From contig CAMBZR010000054.1 of assembly GCA_945872285.1 (NCBI GenBank), positions 1 through 24,307 on the forward strand: DNA of 24,307 nucleotides, read 5' to 3'. The stretch is from Bordetella parapertussis. Lineage in GTDB: Bacteria > Pseudomonadota > Gammaproteobacteria > Burkholderiales > Burkholderiaceae_B. Below are positions 7,230 through 14,162 of this stretch, piece after piece. Below the pieces are notes generated by a model. The model did no database searches. It worked only from the letters and a program-made list of their open reading frames with translations, and was not told where the DNA came from. Both the position numbers and the translations under genes were made by a program. Position 1 is the first letter of the stretch. Every line of letters starts with the position of its first letter.

Positions 7230-8405
7230 ATGTCTACTAAATCAAACGATTTTCTCTTTACTTCTGAATCCGTGTCTGAAGGTCACCCTGATAAGGTTGC
7301 CGATCAGGTGTCTGATTCAATTCTTGACGCCATTTTTACGCAAGATCCCAACGCACGTGTCGCGGCCGAAACGCTGTGCAACACCGGCTTGGTGGTGTTA
7401 GCCGGTGAAATCACCACCACCGCTAACGTGGATTACATCCAGGTTGCACGCGACACCATCAAGCGCATTGGCTACGACAATACCGATTACGGTATCGATT
7501 ACAAAGGTTGCGCGGTGTTGGTGGCCTATGACAAGCAATCTCCTGATATTGCTCAGGGCGTTGATCGCGCTTCTGATGATTATTTGAATCAAGGTGCAGG
7601 CGACCAAGGTTTGATGTTTGGTTATGCCTGCTCTGAAACCCCTGACCTGATGCCCGCACCGATTTGGTACGCACACCGCTTGGTGCAACGCCAAAGTGAG
7701 TTACGTAAAGACGGCCGTCTGCCCTGGTTGCGCCCCGATGCCAAGTCGCAAGTGACTTTTCGTTACGTCAATGGCGAGCCTGTAGAAGTGCACACCGTTG
7801 TCTTATCGACGCAGCATGCGCCTGAAATCAGCCTGACCGAAATCGAAGCGTCAGTCATCGAGCACATTATTCGGCCAAGCTTTCCAGCAGAGTTGTTGAC
7901 ACCTAAGACCAAGTTCTTGGTGAACCCCACTGGTCGCTTTGTAATCGGCGGCCCCCAAGGCGATTGCGGGTTGACGGGTCGCAAAATTATTGTCGATACC
8001 TATGGTGGTGCTTGCCCCCATGGCGGCGGTGCGTTCTCAGGCAAAGACCCCTCAAAGGTCGACCGCTCGGCGGCCTACGCTGCGCGTTATGTCGCCAAAA
8101 ACATTGTGGCTGCTGGTTTGGCTACGCAGTGCCAGGTGCAAGTCAGTTACGCGATCGGCGTGGCAGAACCCATCAACATCACTGTTTACACCGAAGGCAC
8201 TGGCGTGATTTCGGATGACGCGTTGGCCTTGTTGGTGCGCGAGCACTTTGACCTGCGTCCAAAGGGCATCGTGAACATGCTCGATTTGTTGCGCCCAATC
8301 TACACCAAGACAGCAGCCTACGGTCACTTTGGTCGTAACGAGCCCGAGTTCACCTGGGAAGCCACCGACAAAGCCGCAATGCTTAAAAAGGCGGCTGGCA
8401 AGTAA
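7230..8405 (+). CDS. metK: S-adenosylmethionine synthase
   Basis: MetK makes SAM from methionine and ATP, the entry to the methyl cycle completed by ahcY and metF further along. The start ATG 7230 is chosen because AAAGGA ends seven bases before it; an in-frame GTG at 7224 is too close to that site. The protein has 391 residues. Conserved features are the [11 protein letters not shown] segment (about 12-22), the [12 protein letters not shown] motif (122-133) and the [19 protein letters not shown] loop that binds the triphosphate, near residue 265. It is divergent from dapF, has a structured leader, and ends at a strong terminator, so it is probably transcribed alone. Confidence 0.97.
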   Translation: MSTKSNDFLFTSESVSEGHPDKVADQVSDSILDAIFTQDPNARVAAETLCNTGLVVLAGEITTTANVDYIQVARDTIKRIGYDNTDYGIDYKGCAVLVAYDKQSPDIAQGVDRASDDYLNQGAGDQGLMFGYACSETPDLMPAPIWYAHRLVQRQSELRKDGRLPWLRPDAKSQVTFRYVNGEPVEVHTVVLSTQHAPEISLTEIEASVIEHIIRPSFPAELLTPKTKFLVNPTGRFVIGGPQGDCGLTGRKIIVDTYGGACPHGGGAFSGKDPSKVDRSAAYAARYVAKNIVAAGLATQCQVQVSYAIGVAEPINITVYTEGTGVISDDALALLVREHFDLRPKGIVNMLDLLRPIYTKTAAYGHFGRNEPEFTWEATDKAAMLKKAAGK

Positions 8406-8418
8406 TCGTTGTCGTAAA

Positions 8419-8458
8419 AAAAATGCCCCTGCACAGAGGCCTGTGTAGGGGCATTTTT
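8419..8458 (+). terminator. metK intrinsic terminator
   Basis: AAAAATGCCCCTGCACAG (8419-8436) pairs with CTGTGTAGGGGCATTTTT (8441-8458) around the loop AGGC, with one G-T pair. The 3' arm ends in five T. The flanking A and T runs could let it work on the opposite strand too, but no minus-strand gene ends here. Confidence 0.95.
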
Positions 8459-8491
8459 ACGTGAGTTGGATCCCGGTGCTAAGCTATTGTG

Positions 8492-8740
8492 ATGACTTCA
8501 CCGACTCAAAAACACGATCGTAGTCCAAGCCTCGAGCCCGCCCTCGAAGTGGGGCAACCCGGTGCAGCAGACTCACCTTGTGTGGCCGTCTGCTCAACCT
8601 TGTTTGAAGATGTCTGCCGAGGTTGCGGGCGCACCATCATGGAAGTCTCAAACTGGGTCTTTATGGACGACGCCGAAAAACAAGCCGTCTGGGTGCGGAT
8701 TCGTGCCGAAGGCTACCCAAGGCGCCCCGGCACAACGTAA
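8492..8740 (+). CDS. DUF1289 family small Cys-rich protein
   Basis: The 82-residue protein carries the DUF1289 signature SPCVAVCS, then VCRGCGRTIMEVSNW and MDDAEKQAVWVRI. Its four Cys (CxxxC, seven residues, CxxC) could bind a metal or an iron-sulfur cluster; no function is established that I can name with confidence. ATG 8492 is preferred to the GTG one codon upstream, though neither has a clear ribosome binding site. It starts 33 bases past the metK terminator and so needs its own promoter or read-through; I see no clear promoter. The first 20 residues are polar and unconserved. Confidence 0.85.
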   Translation: MTSPTQKHDRSPSLEPALEVGQPGAADSPCVAVCSTLFEDVCRGCGRTIMEVSNWVFMDDAEKQAVWVRIRAEGYPRRPGTT

Positions 8741-8766
8741 CAACCTTCGACCAACGCACAACTCAA

Positions 8767-8824
8767 GGTCAGATCGGAGACACCTAAATTTGCTCAACAC
8801 AATTTAGGTGCGTAGAGTCTGACC
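8767..8824. other. Two-tier stem-loop between convergent genes
   Basis: An inner perfect ten-base stem, CACCTAAATT (8781-8790) with AATTTAGGTG (8801-8810), has a ten-base loop. It is flanked by matching seven-base internal-loop strands and closed by a perfect seven-base stem, GGTCAGA (8767-8773) with TCTGACC (8818-8824). There is no T tract on either strand, so it is not a standard terminator. It could protect 3' ends, be a small RNA, or be a short mobile palindrome. Confidence 0.6.
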
Positions 8825-8843
8825 GGGCGCAAGACATGCACCC
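8825..8843. other. Hairpin abutting the two-tier stem-loop
   Basis: GGGCGC (8825-8830) pairs with GCACCC (8838-8843), one wobble pair on one strand, loop of seven. It begins at the very next base after the larger stem-loop, so the two could stack end to end. Confidence 0.4.
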
Positions 8844-8871
8844 CACGCACTCGAGCCCTAACAAAAAGAGG

Positions 8872-9777
8872 CTACTTATCAGACAACACAGTCCCAGCCA
8901 GCTTCTCAGACATCTTAGCCACAGCTGTGTGATCCTGGCCAGGCCCGAGCATGGCGGCAGACGCTGCCCATAACTCGCGGCACAGCGCTGAAAAAGGCGT
9001 TGGCGTGTTGGTGTCTTTGCCAATGCCCAGAGCGATGCTTAAGTCTTTGACCATCAAATCCAGGCCAAAACCCGCGTTGTACTGGCCCGACAACACAAAC
9101 TGTTTAAATTTTTTCTGGGTCGAGTTGTTCATGCCGGTTGACGAGTTTAAGACGTCGACCATCGCGGCAGGATCCAGCCCAAAGCGCTTGCCGATCAACA
9201 AGGCCTCGATACCGATTAAAAAACCACCGGCCGAGACCAAGTTGTTGAGTGCTTTCATGGCGTGGGCCGAGCCAACGTCGCCGGTGGGCGTAATCGAGGT
9301 GCCCATACAGGACAACACAGGGCGAACGCGTTCAAGCAAGGCTGCGCTACCGCCAAACATAATGGCGAGTTCGCCCGTTTTGGCGCGCGGCACGCCCCCA
9401 GAGACAGGTGCATCGACCAAATGACCTTTGGCTGCTGCAACCTGCTCGGCGAGTGTGCGGGTGATAGTGGGTACGCCAGAACTCATTTCGACGATGACGG
9501 CGTCGGGGCGCAGGCCAGCCAAGATACCGTCTGGACCGGTCAGCACGGCCTCAACGATGGCGCTGGTAGGCAAGATGGTGATGATGATGTCTGACGCCGC
9601 AGCGAGGGCGCGATTTGATGTGGCAACTGTGCCACCGATGTCTTTGCAAAAGGCCTGTGCGCGTTCGGCTGAAGCGTCAATAATTTGCAAGGGATAGCCG
9701 GCTTTCTGTAAAAGCGCGGCCATCGGCCAGCCCATACTGCCGATGCCGACGAAACCAATGGTGGGTTTAGCGCTCAT
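8872..9777 (-). CDS. 3-hydroxyisobutyrate dehydrogenase-family NAD(P) oxidoreductase
   Basis: This is a beta-hydroxyacid dehydrogenase of the HIBADH / tartronate semialdehyde reductase / L-threonate dehydrogenase superfamily, 301 residues from ATG 9777 (AAAGG ten bases upstream). The Rossmann motif GFVGIGSMGWPMA is at the N-terminus; the substrate motif DAPVSGGVPRAKTGELAIMFGG is mid-protein; the catalytic Lys lies in HAMKALNNLVSAGG. The C-terminal all-helical domain has NSSTGMNNSTQKKF and GFGLDLMVKDLSIA. The true substrate cannot be told from sequence. It is divergent from the lactonase-like gene across a 197-base region with repeats, so the two may share control. An open upstream extension of 47 codons lacks family similarity and is not included. 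Confidence 0.9.
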   Translation of the reverse strand: MSAKPTIGFVGIGSMGWPMAALLQKAGYPLQIIDASAERAQAFCKDIGGTVATSNRALAAASDIIITILPTSAIVEAVLTGPDGILAGLRPDAVIVEMSSGVPTITRTLAEQVAAAKGHLVDAPVSGGVPRAKTGELAIMFGGSAALLERVRPVLSCMGTSITPTGDVGSAHAMKALNNLVSAGGFLIGIEALLIGKRFGLDPAAMVDVLNSSTGMNNSTQKKFKQFVLSGQYNAGFGLDLMVKDLSIALGIGKDTNTPTPFSALCRELWAASAAMLGPGQDHTAVAKMSEKLAGTVLSDK

Positions 9778-9844
9778 AAGTGGCGTGCCTTTCTTAAAAA
9801 ATAGATTTAATTGAGCCTGATTGTCTGTGTTTGGCTTTACCGCT

Positions 9845-9875
9845 GTCAAGCGAGGCGTCTCACAGCGGGCTTGAC
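9845..9875. promoter_or_regulatory. Inverted repeat overlapping a -35 box
   Basis: GTCAAGC (9845-9851) and GCTTGAC (9869-9875) are perfect inverted half-sites separated by 17 bases. The right half-site overlaps TTGACA (9871-9876). The layout fits a dimeric regulator binding at the promoter of the lactonase-like gene. Confidence 0.4.
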
Positions 9876-9900
9876 AAGCACCACGGGCAACTCTCAGAAT
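9871..9900 (+). promoter_or_regulatory. Candidate promoter for the lactonase-like gene
   Basis: TTGACA (9871-9876) is a perfect -35 box; CAGAAT (9895-9900), 18 bases on, matches four of six -10 positions. The -10 box lies in the first copy of a direct repeat. Confidence 0.45.
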
Positions 9901-9960
9901 GACCCACAAGCTGAGCAAAACGGTAAGCTCTCAGAACAACCAACAAGCCGAGCAAAACGG
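9891..9960. repeat. Two 33-base direct repeats upstream of the lactonase-like gene
   Basis: Copy one (9891-9923) and copy two (9928-9960) begin CTCTCAGAA and end GAGCAAAACGG. They match at 29 of 33 positions and are separated by TAAG, a period of 37 bases. The second copy ends five bases before the ribosome binding site. They are either duplicated regulator sites or a recent local duplication. Confidence 0.8.
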
Positions 9961-9974
9961 CACGCGGAGACAAC

Positions 9975-10772
9975 ATGAAACTGCCTGAATACGAGATCTT
10001 TGCATTGCGCTACGCCACCATGCCTAAGCGTACGCGCCGCGAAAACTTCATCACCCACGATCCGCACGACGAGCCCATGCCCATGGATTATTTCGTGTGG
10101 CTAATCCGTGGCGAGGGCAGAACCATCATGGTGGATACGGGTTTTAACGCCGAGCAGGCAAAACAACGCGGGCGCACGCTGACACGCTGCCCAGTGGGTT
10201 CGCTGGCGTTGCTAGGCGTTGCCCCCGAAGACGTGCAAGACGTTGTGATTACTCACTTGCATTACGACCATGCGGGCAATATTGGGTTGTTACCGAACGC
10301 CAAGTTTCACATCCAAGATGGTGAAATGGATTACGCCTGTGGGCGGCACATGTGCCAAGGTTTGTTTAGGCATGCCTACGATATTGAAGACGTTGTCACG
10401 CTGGTACGTCGCGTGTACGCAAACCGGGTTGAGTTTCACAATGGCCGCGAGACACTTTGCCCTGGCATCGAATTAATGAAAATCGGCGGTCATACAAAGG
10501 GGTTGCAATCGCTGCGCGTGCATACCGCACGTGGTTGGGTGGTGTTGGCCTCAGACGCCAGCCATTACTACGAAAACATGGAGAAACCCTCACCGTTTCC
10601 GATAGTGTTTCATTTAGGTGAAATGCTGGATGGCTATGGCATTTTGCGTGCAGCCGCCGATTCGCCCCAGCATATCGTGCCAGGACACGACCCACTGGTG
10701 CGGACGCGTTACCCGTTTCATGGCGACCCCGCCAACGACATCGTAGCGTTGCACTTGCCACCAAAAGGCTAA
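9975..10772 (+). CDS. Metallo-beta-lactamase-fold hydrolase, AHL-lactonase-like
   Basis: The 265-residue protein has the di-metal site of the metallo-beta-lactamase fold: THLHYDHAG (His94, His96, Asp98, His99), GGHTKG (His173), SDASHYYE (Asp194) and PGHDPLV (His238). The overall layout (EYEIFALRYAT start, MVDTGFN before the motif) resembles the N-acyl-homoserine lactonase group (AiiA/AttM). Members of that group also open other lactones, so quorum quenching is possible but not shown. It has no signal peptide and is probably cytoplasmic. GGAG five bases before ATG 9975 supports the start. It stands alone, divergent from the HIBADH-like gene. Confidence 0.88.
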   Translation: MKLPEYEIFALRYATMPKRTRRENFITHDPHDEPMPMDYFVWLIRGEGRTIMVDTGFNAEQAKQRGRTLTRCPVGSLALLGVAPEDVQDVVITHLHYDHAGNIGLLPNAKFHIQDGEMDYACGRHMCQGLFRHAYDIEDVVTLVRRVYANRVEFHNGRETLCPGIELMKIGGHTKGLQSLRVHTARGWVVLASDASHYYENMEKPSPFPIVFHLGEMLDGYGILRAAADSPQHIVPGHDPLVRTRYPFHGDPANDIVALHLPPKG

Positions 10773-10804
10773 CATTTAGTTACACAATAAACGAGAAATA
10801 CGTA

Positions 10805-10834
10805 TTGCAAATGAGGTAGCAAGCCCTTTAAAAT
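10805..10834 (+). promoter_or_regulatory. Promoter set for a leaderless mRNA
   Basis: TTGCAA (10805-10810) and TAAAAT (10829-10834), 18 bases apart, match four and five of six consensus positions. Transcription would begin about seven bases after the -10 box, at or next to ATG 10841. ACACAAT (10782-10788) and ATTGTGT (10833-10839) form inverted half-sites around it. Confidence 0.5.
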
Positions 10835-10840
10835 TGTGTG

Positions 10841-11095
10841 ATGGAAACACGACTCACTCGCTTAGAAGCCCTTATCCCAACCCTCGCCACGCGCGAGGAT
10901 TTGGCCTGCCTCGAAACTCGCATGTCGGCCTCAATTGGCAGGGTCGAAACTCACATGTCGGCTTCAATTGGCAGGGTCGAAACAACGTTACACAGCGAAA
11001 TGAGCAAGCTAACGTGGCGCATTATGGCGCTGTTAGCAGGATTGTTGCCAAGTCTGTTTGCGGCGGCAGTGTACGTGACCAAATACACCAACTAA
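10841..11095 (+). CDS. Small coiled-coil protein with C-terminal membrane anchor
   Basis: I do not recognise a named family. The 84-residue protein begins METRLTRLEALIPTLATRED. It continues as an amphipathic, probably coiled-coil, segment containing two near-identical 11-residue units (about 26-47) and ends with a hydrophobic helix (LTWRIMALLAGLLPSLFAAAVYVT). The topology recalls small phage-lysis or haemolysin-XhlA-like proteins, but no phage genes are near. There is no ribosome binding site, while a promoter -10 box ends six bases before the ATG, suggesting leaderless translation. A GTG one codon upstream is an alternative start. The gene lies between the lactonase-like gene and the ahcY riboswitch. 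Confidence 0.65.
   Translation: METRLTRLEALIPTLATREDLACLETRMSASIGRVETHMSASIGRVETTLHSEMSKLTWRIMALLAGLLPSLFAAAVYVTKYTN
10916..10981 (+). repeat. Tandem 33-base duplication inside the small protein gene
   Basis: Units 10916-10948 and 10949-10981 differ at two positions only: G to A (Arg to His) and a silent C to T. Each encodes an 11-residue piece containing MSASIGRVE, so the reading frame is kept and the helix is lengthened by three turns. Confidence 0.9.
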
Positions 11096-11172
11096 GTTAA
11101 GTATTTCTGAACGACTAGGCTTTTTGAAACCTAAAGCCCTATCAGTTCAACCAGTTGTGCCACAACATTTTG

Positions 11173-11201
11173 CTGCAAGTGCAAAATAAACGCGCTACAA
11201 T
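11173..11201 (+). promoter_or_regulatory. Candidate ahcY promoter
   Basis: TACAAT (11196-11201) is a good -10 box; the best -35 partner at 17 bases is CTGCAA (11173-11178), which is weak. Transcription would start near 11208, just before the riboswitch. The rest of 11096-11172 shows only a bulged hairpin (TAGGCTTT with AAAGCCCTA) without a T tract. Confidence 0.5.
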
Positions 11202-11213
11202 GTGCAAGCTTTT

Positions 11214-11313
11214 GAGGAGCGTTGCGACGGATCCGCTGCACTTTGCCGGTTCGCCAGGCTCATAAGCTTCTACGTTACCGTTGGCGTTTTTGCCAACCTT
11301 AACGGCGCTCACC
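11214..11313 (+). ncRNA. SAH riboswitch
   Basis: The conserved elements of the S-adenosylhomocysteine riboswitch are all here in order: GAGGAGCGTTGCGAC at the 5' end, GCCAGGCTCA in the centre (11253-11262), and AACGGCGCTCACC at the 3' end. Stem P1 is GAGCG (11217-11221) with CGCTC (11306-11310); a variable arm is TTGGC/GCCAA (11281-11285, 11292-11296). Known members bind SAH and raise expression of ahcY when the toxic by-product builds up, which fits the gene 85 bases downstream. Confidence 0.95.
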
Positions 11314-11375
11314 TAATCCTGCCAGACAGCGATTGAGGTGGTGCACAATTTCACCCCACAGTGCATTGCTGAGCA

Positions 11376-11389
11376 GGCTCACCGGAGCC
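11376..11389 (+). promoter_or_regulatory. Hairpin masking the ahcY ribosome binding site
   Basis: GGCTC (11376-11380) pairs with GAGCC (11385-11389) around ACCG. The 3' arm covers most of GGAG (11384-11387), the ahcY Shine-Dalgarno sequence. It is a plausible expression platform for the riboswitch acting at translation. Confidence 0.5.
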
Positions 11390-11398
11390 CTTCTCGCT

Positions 11399-12817
11399 AT
11401 GACTGTTGCTACTACCCAAAAGTTTACTGACTTCTACGTTGCTGACCTCGCTCTTGCCGACTGGGGCCGCCGCGAAATTCTGATCGCTGAAACTGAAATG
11501 CCAGGCCTGATGGCCACCCGTGCTGAATTCAGCAAAACTAAGCCGTTGAAAGGTGCCCGTATCACAGGCAGCCTGCACATGACGATTCAAACGGCTGTGC
11601 TCATCGAAACACTGCAGGCACTGGGTGCTGAAGTGCGTTGGGCATCGTGCAATATTTATTCAACTCAAGACCACGCTGCAGCAGCTATCGCAGCAGTGGG
11701 CACGCCCGTGTTTGCCAAAAAAGGCGAAACCTTGGTTGAGTACTGGGAATACACCCACAAGATTTTTGAATGGCCAGGCGACCACCAAGCCAATATGATT
11801 TTGGATGATGGCGGCGATGCCACACTGCTGTTGCATCTAGGTACTAAGGCCGAGTCAGACTTGTCGGTCTTGAACAACCCAAGCTCTGAAGAAGAAGTGG
11901 TGTTGTTTGCTGCGATCAAAGCAACGATCAAGCGCGATCCAAAATGGTACTCATCGCGTTTAGCCCAGATCAAAGGCGTGACCGAAGAAACCACCACAGG
12001 TGTCTTGCGCCTGTACAACATGTCAAAGAAAGGCGAGCTCGCCTTTGCGGCGATTAACGTCAATGATTCAGTGACTAAGTCAAAGTTTGACAATCTCTAT
12101 GGCTGCCGTGAATCATTGGTTGACGCGGTGAAGCGTGCCACCGATGTCATGATCGCCGGTAAAGTTGCAGTCGTAGCAGGTTATGGCGACGTGGGTAAAG
12201 GTTCGGCTCAGGCGTTGGCAGCTTTGCGTGCTCAAGTTTGGGTCACTGAAGTCGATCCAATCTGCGCGCTGCAAGCGGCAATGGAAGGCTTCAAAGTGGT
12301 CACGATGGAAGAAGCGGCCGACAAAGCCGATATTTTTGTGACAGCAACAGGTAACTACAACGTCATCACGCGCGCCCACATGGACCGCATGAAAGACCAG
12401 GCGATCGTGTGCAACATCGGCCATTTCGACAACGAAATCGATGTGGTCGGTATCGAAAATCTGGTTTGGGAGGAGATCAAGCCCCAGGTTGATCACGTGA
12501 TTTTCCCGGACGGCAAGCGCATTATCTTGTTGGCGAAGGGCCGTCTGGTGAACTTAGGTTGCGGCACAGGTCATCCGTCTTTCGTGATGTCGGCATCGTT
12601 TACAAACCAAACGATGGCGCAGATCGAACTGTTTAGCCGCAACGAACAGTACACCTCGGGCCAGGTCTATGTGTTGCCTAAGCATCTTGATGAAAAAGTG
12701 GCCCGCTTGCATCTTGAAAAAATCGGCGCGCACTTGACAACACTGACACCACAGCAAGCAGCGTATATCAGCGTCAAGCAAGAAGGCCCCTTCAAGGGCG
12801 AACAGTACCGTTACTAA
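11399..12817 (+). CDS. ahcY: S-adenosylhomocysteine hydrolase
   Basis: AhcY splits SAH into adenosine and homocysteine, relieving inhibition of methyltransferases and feeding homocysteine back to methionine. It is a tetrameric NAD-dependent enzyme. From ATG 11399 (GGAG eleven bases upstream) it has 472 residues beginning [27 protein letters not shown]. Visible are the substrate-binding [16 protein letters not shown] and [14 protein letters not shown], the catalytic Lys/Asp region with [20 protein letters not shown], the NAD motif [11 protein letters not shown], and the C-terminal [13 protein letters not shown] tail. An open extension of 22 codons upstream overlaps the expression platform of the SAH riboswitch and is rejected. 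The two following genes are probably co-transcribed. Confidence 0.97.
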   Translation: MTVATTQKFTDFYVADLALADWGRREILIAETEMPGLMATRAEFSKTKPLKGARITGSLHMTIQTAVLIETLQALGAEVRWASCNIYSTQDHAAAAIAAVGTPVFAKKGETLVEYWEYTHKIFEWPGDHQANMILDDGGDATLLLHLGTKAESDLSVLNNPSSEEEVVLFAAIKATIKRDPKWYSSRLAQIKGVTEETTTGVLRLYNMSKKGELAFAAINVNDSVTKSKFDNLYGCRESLVDAVKRATDVMIAGKVAVVAGYGDVGKGSAQALAALRAQVWVTEVDPICALQAAMEGFKVVTMEEAADKADIFVTATGNYNVITRAHMDRMKDQAIVCNIGHFDNEIDVVGIENLVWEEIKPQVDHVIFPDGKRIILLAKGRLVNLGCGTGHPSFVMSASFTNQTMAQIELFSRNEQYTSGQVYVLPKHLDEKVARLHLEKIGAHLTTLTPQQAAYISVKQEGPFKGEQYRY

Positions 12818-12824
12818 GTCACTC

Positions 12825-12866
12825 ACCGTGCGGTCCGGCCTGCCGTGTGAGGCAAGGCCGTACGGT
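12825..12866 (+). other. Long bulged hairpin between ahcY and the membrane-protein gene
   Basis: An outer stem ACCGTGC/GTACGGT (12825-12831, 12860-12866) encloses a G+C-rich stem of GGCCTGCC with GGC-A-AGGCC (12837-12859). Only four T in all follow (12866-12869), so it may be a leaky terminator or an RNA-stabilising element that tunes the genes downstream of ahcY. Confidence 0.5.
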
Positions 12867-12902
12867 TTTGGTCCGATCGATTTCACTGACCCGGAGTTCA
12901 TC

Positions 12903-13241
12903 ATGACTTTGCTACTCGTCTGGATACTCAATGCAGTCGCCTTATTGGTTGTTGCATATATCTTGCCCGGCATCGTTGTGGCGAGCTTTTGGTCTGCGAT
13001 GTGGGCAGCGTTGGTGCTAGGTTTGATCAACATGTTGGTCAAACCTTTGTTTGTATTGTTGACCTTGCCGATTACGATCGTAACCGTTGGTTTATTTTTG
13101 TTTGTGATCAACGCGCTGATGTTTTGGTTGGCGGGCTCGATCCTCAGTGGCTTTCGAGTCATTGGCTTTTGGTGGGCGGTTGGCGGTGCGTTGTTGTACA
13201 GCTTGATTTCTGGCTTTTTGACCAATCTGATTAATAAATAA
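12903..13241 (+). CDS. Small four-helix membrane protein of the 'phage holin superfamily IV' family (PF04020)
   Basis: The 112-residue protein is almost entirely hydrophobic with about four membrane helices, and carries the family pattern LVLGLINMLVKPLFVLLTLPITIVTVGLF. The family name includes 'phage holin', but members are widespread chromosomal inner-membrane proteins of unknown function; nothing here suggests a prophage. GGAG six bases before ATG 12903 supports the start. Its stop codon is followed immediately by the metF ATG, so the two are translationally coupled, and this arrangement between ahcY and metF recurs in betaproteobacteria. Confidence 0.85.
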   Translation: MTLLLVWILNAVALLVVAYILPGIVVASFWSAMWAALVLGLINMLVKPLFVLLTLPITIVTVGLFLFVINALMFWLAGSILSGFRVIGFWWAVGGALLYSLISGFLTNLINK

Positions 13242-14087
13242 ATGACTAGCTCAGTCGCTCCAATTTTTAGCCTTGAGTTTTTTCCACCACGCGATGATGC
13301 AGCTAAGCAGCGCCTGGTCGCGGGTGCCAAGCAGATGTTGGTCATCGATCCGCATTACTGCAGTGTGACCTTTGGCGCGGGTGGTTCGACGCGCGATGGC
13401 ACGTTGGATACGGTACGGGTCTTGCGCGAGATGGGACGCGATGCGGCGCCCCACTTGTCATGTATTGGTTCGAGCCGCGACGAGCTCAAGGCTCTGTTGC
13501 AGTTGTATCGCCAAGAGGGTGTGCGCCGTATTGTGGCGCTGCGCGGTGACATGCCTTCTGGCATGGGTGCAGATGCGGCGGGCGCGTTGCGCCATGCCAG
13601 TGATTTGGTTGAGTTGATTCGCCAAGAAACCGGCGATTGGTTTCATATTGAAGTGGCGGCCTATCCTGAGATGCATCCGCAGGCGGCGGGTCCAGAGCAC
13701 GACCTTGCGCACTTTGTGAATAAAGTGCACGCCGGTGCAGACAGCGCGATTACACAGTATTTTTTTAACGCGGATTCGTACTTTGATTTCGTCGATCGTG
13801 CGCAGGCTAAGGGTGTGAATATCCCGATTGTGCCGGGCATTATGCCGATCACCAATTACACGCAGTTGATGCGGTTTTCAGAAATGTGTGGCGCTGAAGT
13901 GCCGCGCTGGATCCGCTTACGTCTGGCTGAACTGGGTGACGACAAAGAGTCGATTCGCGCGTTTGGTACTGAGGTGGTTACCGACTTGTGCGAAACCTTG
14001 CTTGATAACGATGTGCCGGGTTTACATTTTTATACGTTGAACAATGCCGAGGCCACGCTAGCCATCTGGCGGGGGTTGGTGGATTAG
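13242..14087 (+). CDS. metF: 5,10-methylenetetrahydrofolate reductase
   Basis: MetF reduces methylene-THF to methyl-THF with FAD and NADH, providing the methyl group for methionine synthesis. The 281-residue protein shows SLEFFPPRDDAAKQRL at the N-terminus (the catalytic Glu lies in EFFPP), SVTFGAGGSTRDGT, RIVALRGDMP, and the PGIMPITNYTQLMRFSEMCGAEVP block. C-terminal GLHFYTLNNAEATLAIW is typical. It begins directly at the end of the preceding stop codon, with no spacer. With metK and ahcY in the same window it completes the link from folate one-carbon units to SAM. Confidence 0.96.
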   Translation: MTSSVAPIFSLEFFPPRDDAAKQRLVAGAKQMLVIDPHYCSVTFGAGGSTRDGTLDTVRVLREMGRDAAPHLSCIGSSRDELKALLQLYRQEGVRRIVALRGDMPSGMGADAAGALRHASDLVELIRQETGDWFHIEVAAYPEMHPQAAGPEHDLAHFVNKVHAGADSAITQYFFNADSYFDFVDRAQAKGVNIPIVPGIMPITNYTQLMRFSEMCGAEVPRWIRLRLAELGDDKESIRAFGTEVVTDLCETLLDNDVPGLHFYTLNNAEATLAIWRGLVD

Positions 14088-14109
14088 GCTGAGGTGCTCG
14101 TAAAGTGAT

Positions 14110-14139
14110 AAAAAGGCCTTCTTCTCAGAAGGCCTTTTT
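14110..14139. terminator. Bidirectional terminator between metF and the Bug gene
   Basis: AAAAAGGCCTTC (14110-14121) and GAAGGCCTTTTT (14128-14139) form a perfect 12-base stem around TTCTCA. With A and T runs on both sides it can end both the metF transcript and the convergent minus-strand transcript. Confidence 0.95.
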
Positions 14140-14162
14140 GTGACAGCAGCGAAATAATAAGC

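Noticed and set aside
11333..11398. In-frame extension of ahcY by 22 codons
   Set aside because: It overlaps the riboswitch expression platform and is not found in the family; GGAG precedes ATG 11399.
12903..13241. 'Phage holin' similarity as a sign of a prophage
   Set aside because: The family is mostly chromosomal despite its name, and no other phage gene is present.
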